A stretch of 51,916 bases of DNA from Ectocarpus siliculosus (taxonomy: Eukaryota > Sar > Phaeophyceae > Ectocarpales > Ectocarpaceae): positions 1,735,979-1,787,894 of the forward strand of contig FN649732.1 in NCBI GenBank assembly GCA_000310025.1, given 5' to 3'. Shown here in pieces: positions 46,401-51,916 of this stretch. A program made the translations under genes and the position numbers. The first letter of the stretch is position 1. Every line of letters begins with the position of its first letter. Under the pieces are notes generated by a model. That model did no database searches and was not told where the DNA came from. It saw nothing but the letters and a program-made list of their open reading frames with translations.

Positions 46401-48073
46401 AACGCGGATGTCCGTCGACATGTGCAACAAATCGTCGACCTTGTTCAGCCGGCCGCCGACTAGCACACCCGCGACGACCGTGGTTGAACCTGAAAACAGC
46501 TCCAGTGTCGCCAGCACTCCCCCAGTCCTACTCCCCGCGATAGGAACAAAGCAGGGGCGGGGGTACCCGGTGTAGCTTAAATCAATCAAGTGAATCGCCT
46601 TTTGGACACGCACGGTGGGATGATGCCACTATTCCGCCGCCACTCTGGCGTGCACGTGCGCGGCACGAAATGGTGCCCCTATGAGGCCAACCCTGAAACA
46701 CAACACACAGCCAACAGCCCTTGGATACCAACCCAATCTACTGCTGTAGAATGTCTCGGTCCCAAGGGCCGAGAGTGGCACAACAATGACGGCTGACTCT
46801 CCGTCTTCACGTTTGAACATCCGTGCCAACGCTGGCTGCGGGTTGTTGTCGAGTGGCCAGCGGACAGAGCCTTGACGTACCTCGATACTCCCACCGCCGC
46901 CACCCCTGACCACAGCGCGCCCTCCATCAGGATGTACGCGCAGACCAAGCCATAGACCAGATCCTTTTCTCTCGTGAAACGCCCCCACTTGGCCCTTAGC
47001 TTGGGGAAGAACATCACCAACAGCCGAACCGCCGACATGACCAGAGCGAACTCGGATATCAGCAGCACCGGGAACTCGATCATGTTCGTGACCCCATGAC
47101 TCGCGACGAGTCCAGAGTGGCCCCAGTGGAGGGTGTGGGCGAATAACAAGAACTCGAAGCGCAGCGTGATGCAAAGCCCGAGTGTGCATGCCAGGAGCGG
47201 CGACCTTTGATTTTTCGGGGAGAAATTGTAGATGCGTTCAAAAGGGAGGGGAAAGTCAACACTCATGACAACTACTGTAACTGGTGAGAGGATTTGCTTC
47301 CAGGGGGGAGGTTGGGGGCTAAGTGTCCATGAACTACCGTTGTATACGATACAAGATAAAACGCGCCCTGGGCCGATTTTCAAAACTCGATTTATCAACG
47401 GCAGAGAAGGTTACAACGCCGAAAATGGCGGCGTTAAAGCCGTCTGGTCGAGAGCTCTCCGAAAACGTATCGTTTCGTTTATGAATCCTCTTCGACGTCG
47501 AATAATCGAGCTCTGAATATCGGTCCAGGGGGTGTGTTATCTTGTGTCGTATACGGTATTTGTCTTGCACCGTGGATGAAAGGACCCGGCATATATTTTC
47601 CTAGACCAGCACCCCCAGTGTTGGGAACAGGAATTTTAAAATAATTCTCATCGTACGCGAAGGGCACCAGGTGTCATACGGCTGTGAGTGTTTCAGACTC
47701 AAAGTGGGAGATCTGTGGTGCCGACACTCGGCAGCGTTCGTACGCACACTTGAGCATTTTCGCTTTCTTCCTCGACCTCCCAAGACTTGGTCGTCGTGTT
47801 GTTTCTATACGGCTAACCGTGGCTTTTCACGCGCTGTCTTATTGGCCTTGGTCTGGCTTTATTGTACCTCAGCACGATGAAGAAGTTTCTCCTCAGTGAC
47901 CACATCGCGGCAATGAACCCAAGGCAGACAAAGCTGTAGACCGTCGCAGCCGCTAGGATGAAGATGTCGATCGCAAGGACGTAGCCATCAGATCCCATGG
48001 CTGGACAGAAGTATCGTTGTGCTGGTGGCGACGACAGGATGACGAAGGCGGCAAGCGTGAGCGGGGCAGACAA
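43480..48073 (-). CDS. Seven-transmembrane receptor-like protein with C-terminal RGS domain, ~9 exons
   Basis: Exons: 48073-47868, 47204-46881, 46527-46373, 45899-45797, 45634-45617 (18-nt microexon), ~45572-45514 (end uncertain), 45154-44896, 44096-43878, 43608-43480 (TAA); about 490 aa. Phases agree except at the junction into the RGS exon, which is unresolved. RGS domains accelerate GTP hydrolysis by G-alpha subunits; a 7TM-RGS fusion is known from plant AtRGS1. Hydrophobic spans: YVLAIDIFILAAATVYSFVC, SPLLACTLGLCITLRFEFLL, MIEFPVLLISEFALVMSAV, DLVYGLVCAYILMEGALWSG, GGVLATLELFSGSTTVVAGV, RVVGMLLLLMS, and YYTIVLMALSHPPIVWLTVG. The RGS core is clear: LTSIMNFQPLREAFGEFC, then SFQFLVDVEEFKDL, DYIKDGSHSEVNI, DIFGPAEREI, and NKFLVSDPY. 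The start could also be the internal ATG at 47998. Ends shortly after the RGS domain. Confidence 0.85.
45145..45173. repeat. Perfect 11-bp hairpin over a putative splice acceptor
   Basis: CCTGATGTTTC (45145-45155) and GAAACATCAGG (45163-45173) are exact inverted repeats with a 7-base loop. On the minus strand the acceptor TTCTTTCGCAG of the RGS exon falls in the loop and arm. Confidence 0.85.
47342..47554. mobile_element. MITE-like palindromic element, copy 2
   Basis: The outer arms GTATACGA-ACAAGATAA are inverted at 47342-47358 and ~47538-47554. The inner arms continue with CCCTGG-CCGAT to about 47377 on the left. The right arm shares GGTCCAGGGGGTGTG with copy 1 at 259-450, and the interior (ending GAGCTCTGAATATC) also resembles it. 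The element is in intron 1 of the 7TM-RGS gene. Confidence 0.7.
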
Positions 48074-49926
48074 TAGATACAGTTGGAACCACCTATCTAT
48101 CTATACAAGCACGCGGTACAAACAAATCAAAGTGCGTCATTGCACCACGCTACACACCTTAGACTATGCCGCTGTCTCAGTGGTGCTGTTCGACTTATTT
48201 CTCGGGTGAAACTACAGTACTTTACGTGACAGTGTGATGCCCAGGTCTTCGAGAAATTTCATGCATAGTATTGTCGAAGAGAACATGTCAGAGGTTTCTC
48301 TCTCTGCCCCATCGCGACCATAGGCAAGGGCAATATTATCAACCGAACCCATGGCAGTTACTACCCTTGAGCGCAGGCTGGTGAAGTATCGAGATTTTAT
48401 TGAGACACCGCGAGTTCCTCAAGAAAGCCTCACAGGGGTACATGTGCAAGGAATCGGTCATGAAGGTGGCTTATCTTCCGGGTCTGAAAATCAGCAAGCG
48501 GGAGGGGGGGGCAGTCGAGAGCAAGGTTTGATTGCCAATTATAATGACTCGAGGGTTTTCCGCCGCATCCAGACAGGACTGTTCCTCCGCGTCCATGAAC
48601 CCGAAATTCGAAAGCGCACTGGTACTTGTTTCTGACGGCATATTATTGCCATGGTCTACTGTAAGTACTCGGGAATACGACGACTAGCCTACGCGTCAGC
48701 TGCGACAAGATGGGTTCCCTGTGCTGGATAGAGCAGTAGCCTGTGGAAGGTGTACCTGGTACACGTGTTTCTGGAAGATTGAATGCGGCGAGGACACAAA
48801 TGTGTCGAAGATCAAACAAGGAAGGTGTTATCTGTGACGGTATGTATGTATGTTTACTAAGAGAAATCCTATGTGTGTGTTGTGTTAGTGTGTACACTCG
48901 TCTAAAGGCACCCAGTAAACACACATCATGGTATTCAAGCAATAACGACAAATAAATGTAGAGTTGATTTGAAACTCCACGTATAGACTACAGTTGTACG
49001 TCAGCTTACTACGGAGAATTAGCCCGCCTTTTCCTATGTCCTCGACGGTTGTGTGCATAGAAGCTCATGACGAAATGTGGCATGTATCTCGTCACATTCA
49101 CATAGTCTACTAAACTAACTGCATGTGTTGTAGCAGCTACGACTCTCACCTTAGTATGCATCTTGTAGTCAAATCGTGCACTCCTTATTTTCCCCGCCGT
49201 CTCCGTATCATCAGCTTCCGAGGTATGCAAGCAATAGTCTACAACAGGTCAAGCAGTCCGCTGTTTGTGTTGTTCACACAACTTGAAGCAACATCATCGC
49301 TAAAAAAACTCATGTCATCGATCGTCGTCGTACCGCCTGTTTTGGTTCCTAGCTGAGTCTCGAAAGGCCTGCTGACGCAGTCGGTCGGCAGCTGCCGTCA
49401 GTTGAATTATTTTCTTCGTGGTCGCTGTCGTCGAATAGCCAATCAAAAAAAGAGCAGTTTCAAGGCAACGAGAGAAGGCAACGCCTACCACCATCTGGAA
49501 ACCCCTACCCGGCAGGTCGTCTCACTTACAAGTACAGCAGATCTATTAGTACACGTCCATGTACCACTGAACGAAACAAGTATCTTCTCAACATGGTCGT
49601 ACCATATCTTCTGAAGAGACAACGTGAGGAAATAGATCTGCATAAAGATAGATGATGCACGTTGAATCTGCTTCGCATAATAAGATTTGTTGACGTCACT
49701 TCACGTACATACAGGCACGCATCACATCATGATCGATCGCCAGCCGATCACCGGCACAACGCTGAGCGACGACACGAGACACATCTACGTCCTTCCGCCG
49801 CTCACTGGATGTATATATATAGTTGCACGGAACGCATACGCAAAATACGATTGCATAATAACGTCATCTTCTGACTTTAGTATCTATCCAAAGCCGCCAT
49901 GACGTATCAACACCGATCAGCCGGTG
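48074..49926. other. Intergenic region upstream of the 7TM-RGS gene
   Basis: The right flank of 48073 should include the promoter of the leftward 7TM-RGS gene. Plus-strand frames (for example 48351-48635, 94 codons) have no recognised domain. No other structure is evident. Confidence 0.35.
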
Positions 49927-49999
49927 GCTCCCAGAGCTCCGTTGGCAGAGCGCGGCTCTGATAAAGCCGAGGTCCCGGGTTCGAACCCCGGTGGGAGTA
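49927..49999 (+). tRNA. tRNA-Ile (GAT)-like gene
   Basis: The cloverleaf is complete. Acceptor GCTCCCA/TGGGAGT (7 bp, one G-U) with discriminator A. D-stem GCTC/GAGC with a loop holding G18 G19 and A21. Anticodon stem CGGCT/AGCCG with loop CTGATAA (anticodon GAT, Ile). T-arm CCGGG-TTCGAAC-CCCGG. There is no intron and no encoded CCA, as in nuclear genes. A TTTTT Pol III terminator follows at 50003-50007. Two near-invariant positions are changed: U8 is G and A14 is C. It could therefore be a tRNA pseudogene or tRNA-like element; the intact stems and terminator argue for a real or recent gene. Confidence 0.72.
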
Positions 50000-50002
50000 T
50001 AC

Positions 50003-50007
50003 TTTTT
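50003..50007 (+). terminator. RNA polymerase III terminator
   Basis: A run of five T on the plus strand, four bases after the predicted 3' end of the tRNA-like gene. Confidence 0.65.
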
Positions 50008-51916
50008 CACCTTACCCGAGTAAAACCTCGATTTTTTGCGTGCGTGCCGAAATAACGGAGCGATATGCTCGACATTCCAGAATGCGCGACTAAGTGCAGT
50101 TAGTTATTGGCTGTTGTGTCAACATCATGTATTATGTAGGATGTACGTAAAGTGTGCATGTTGGATAGGTTTCCTCTGTAAGCAAGTAATTGCAGAAAGA
50201 GACGCGGAACGTCCAAACCTAACACAGCGCGGGATTTTTAGTATTTAGCCCGCGCGGATGCACAACGAACATCACCCCTTCTTGATTGACACACCATACA
50301 ATCCCATGCATCGCCCATCGGTCGCGAGCGAATGAGCTAGCAACGCTGCTGCTGCCGACTATACCGTCCTGGAACTTGCGTTCGTTCGTTCGTGCGTTCG
50401 TGCGTTCGTTCGATCGTTCGTTCACCGTTTGTTTGCGGTGGTTCTGACGACTGCGATGATGGATGATGATGGATGATTAATGATATTTAGCAGCAATAGA
50501 GCGGCAAAAATTATAGATTTCGATGTGCTGCGCCTGTCTCTGCCTCTCTCTCTGTCTTGCCTCAAATGTGTCTTTCGCAGTGCAAAGCAAAAAAAAAAAA
50601 TGCCTGCCGGACCGATGGAGAAAACAACGGCGGGGGCGGCTAGCCAGACGGACTGCTGCTCGCTCCCGCTTTTTCTCGGCTGGTTGATTGACGACGGGTA
50701 ACGCCGCGAGAAGAAAAACAGAAGAAGTGGACACGACAAAAACTTGGAACTCCTCGAGTGCACATACATGTGTGACGTTTACCTCTAGCACTCGGCGAAG
50801 CCCAGGATGGTCTTAAAGCTTGTCCCTTCCGGACTGCTGCACCTACTGGTGATGAATGACTGTACTCGGAGTATGTCGTTATTGCCGTCCATCTGCTCAA
50901 ATCAACTGCGCCAAAACAAGCTCCGCGTACCAAGAAAACGCCTGAAACATGCGCAGTCGACAAGAGGTCGAGTGCCCAACACGCCAACACCAACGGAAAT
51001 CGCCGGCAGGCAGTGCACTGGATTGAAGGTGCTCTTGTCAATACTGGCCAACACACAAAGAAAGGCCAAAGACAGCAATCAATGCCGGCAGCCACTGCAC
51101 TGGTAATCGCCTCCGCGGCATGGAACAAAGGCGGCGAGCTTTTCCCCGGACTGCACGGGCGGCAGGGAAAACAGACGACAGGTAAACAAGGGCGCTAAAA
51201 GCTCACGGTAACATTGCCTAAACAATTCTGTCTGCGGTTGGCTCGATCTATACCCGCAGTCCTAGCACTTTCATCCACACAACTTTTGCGGAAAGATCGT
51301 TCGCTAGCTTGGAATAAATTCCAGACGCAACGGGACATCAGCAAAAGGCCGAACTCTTTGCTTCTAAACAAAAACACCTGTACCTCTGTCCATCAGCGCT
51401 TCACAATTGAACACTTGCGTCCTATATTTCAAGCCTCGGCCTCTCCAAGACGTGCCGTGACGGGAAGAGCTTTCAAGAAACCACCCGGCAACAACCCACC
51501 GACCACATCTACACTTATCCTGGGCGACTACCCCTGTGCTTGTACAACCAACAGACCACACGTGCACTTATCCTGGGCGTTTACCCCCTGTGCTCGCTGT
51601 TGTCGAAGCAATGTGGTCTACTGCAGTTACTGATAGATTTCGGATTGGCAGCACACAGTGCATCTTCCGAGAAGGAGCACACATCTATTTGAGGGCCGTC
51701 GGAACCGGCTACTACTGCTGTACGCACGTGAAAATATACTAAACCATCATCTATGTCCCGCCCAGCTCATCGGCTTCAACCGACAGGCAGCGGCGGGTTT
51801 AAAACCAGCAGTGGAACAAGACAAACACAAAAGAAGCAAAGGCAAGGCTTAGACAGCAGCACCAACCTTCCCACCCCTGGCGCGCTGCCCCCCCTCCCCC
51901 CCCCCCCCCCCCCCCC
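50008..51916. other. Right-end region without a recognised gene
   Basis: It contains a (CGTT)n-type tetranucleotide repeat (50378-50423) and a direct repeat of ~34 bases sharing ACTTATCCTGGGCG and TACCCC (~51512 and ~51563). Frames on both strands, such as minus 50640-51128 and plus 51214-51633, show no domain. The last ~27 bases run into poly-C, a scaffold edge as at position 1. Confidence 0.4.

Noticed and set aside
50601-50702. Short plus-strand frame starting MPAGPMEKTTAG
   Set aside because: Possible first exon with a GTAACG donor, but no in-phase continuation was found downstream.

Overview
The window looks like nuclear DNA of a brown alga (Phaeophyceae; Ectocarpus- or kelp-like) or a close stramenopile. 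This is an inference. It rests on a light-harvesting chlorophyll protein with a heterokont-type bipartite plastid presequence, very intron-dense genes with long introns, a tetratricopeptide (TPR) gene carrying about one repeat per exon, and abundant microsatellites. The sequence is a draft scaffold: position 1 and the right end run into homopolymer, and a 100-N gap sits at 33273-33372.

Six protein-coding genes could be spliced by hand from consecutive exons with matching reading phase. On the minus strand: (1) a signal-peptide-bearing protein of about 846 aa with 12 kinesin-light-chain-like TPRs (10304 to 1998); (2) an SFT2-family vesicle-transport membrane protein of about 243 aa (16245 to 12713); (3) mitochondrial ribosomal protein mL41, 97 aa (19479 to 17480). 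On the plus strand: (4) a light-harvesting chlorophyll a/c protein, 239 aa (20852 to 26649); (5) an ArfGAP-C2 protein, about 730 aa (29589 to 39484). On the minus strand again: (6) a seven-transmembrane-type protein fused to a C-terminal RGS domain (48073 to 43480). Five have uninterrupted frames across every junction; in the 7TM-RGS gene one linker junction is unresolved. A tRNA-like gene with anticodon GAT lies at 49927-49999.

Layout: TPR, SFT2 and mL41 are tandem on the minus strand. mL41 and the light-harvesting gene diverge from a 1.37-kb intergenic region that carries a small inverted-repeat element. The light-harvesting and ArfGAP-C2 genes are tandem on the plus strand. ArfGAP-C2 and 7TM-RGS converge on a 4-kb T/G-rich spacer. 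The genes serve membrane traffic (SFT2, ArfGAP-C2), plastid light harvesting, mitochondrial translation and G-protein signalling; they do not form an operon-like unit.

The repeat content is informative. There are two diverged copies of a palindromic terminal-inverted-repeat element, two copies of a tRNA-derived SINE-like element (both intronic), a 36-nt-arm foldback hairpin, several short tandem duplications inside introns, and a strongly over-represented 10-mer TACTGCTGTA. The most notable gene is the 7TM-RGS receptor-like protein.
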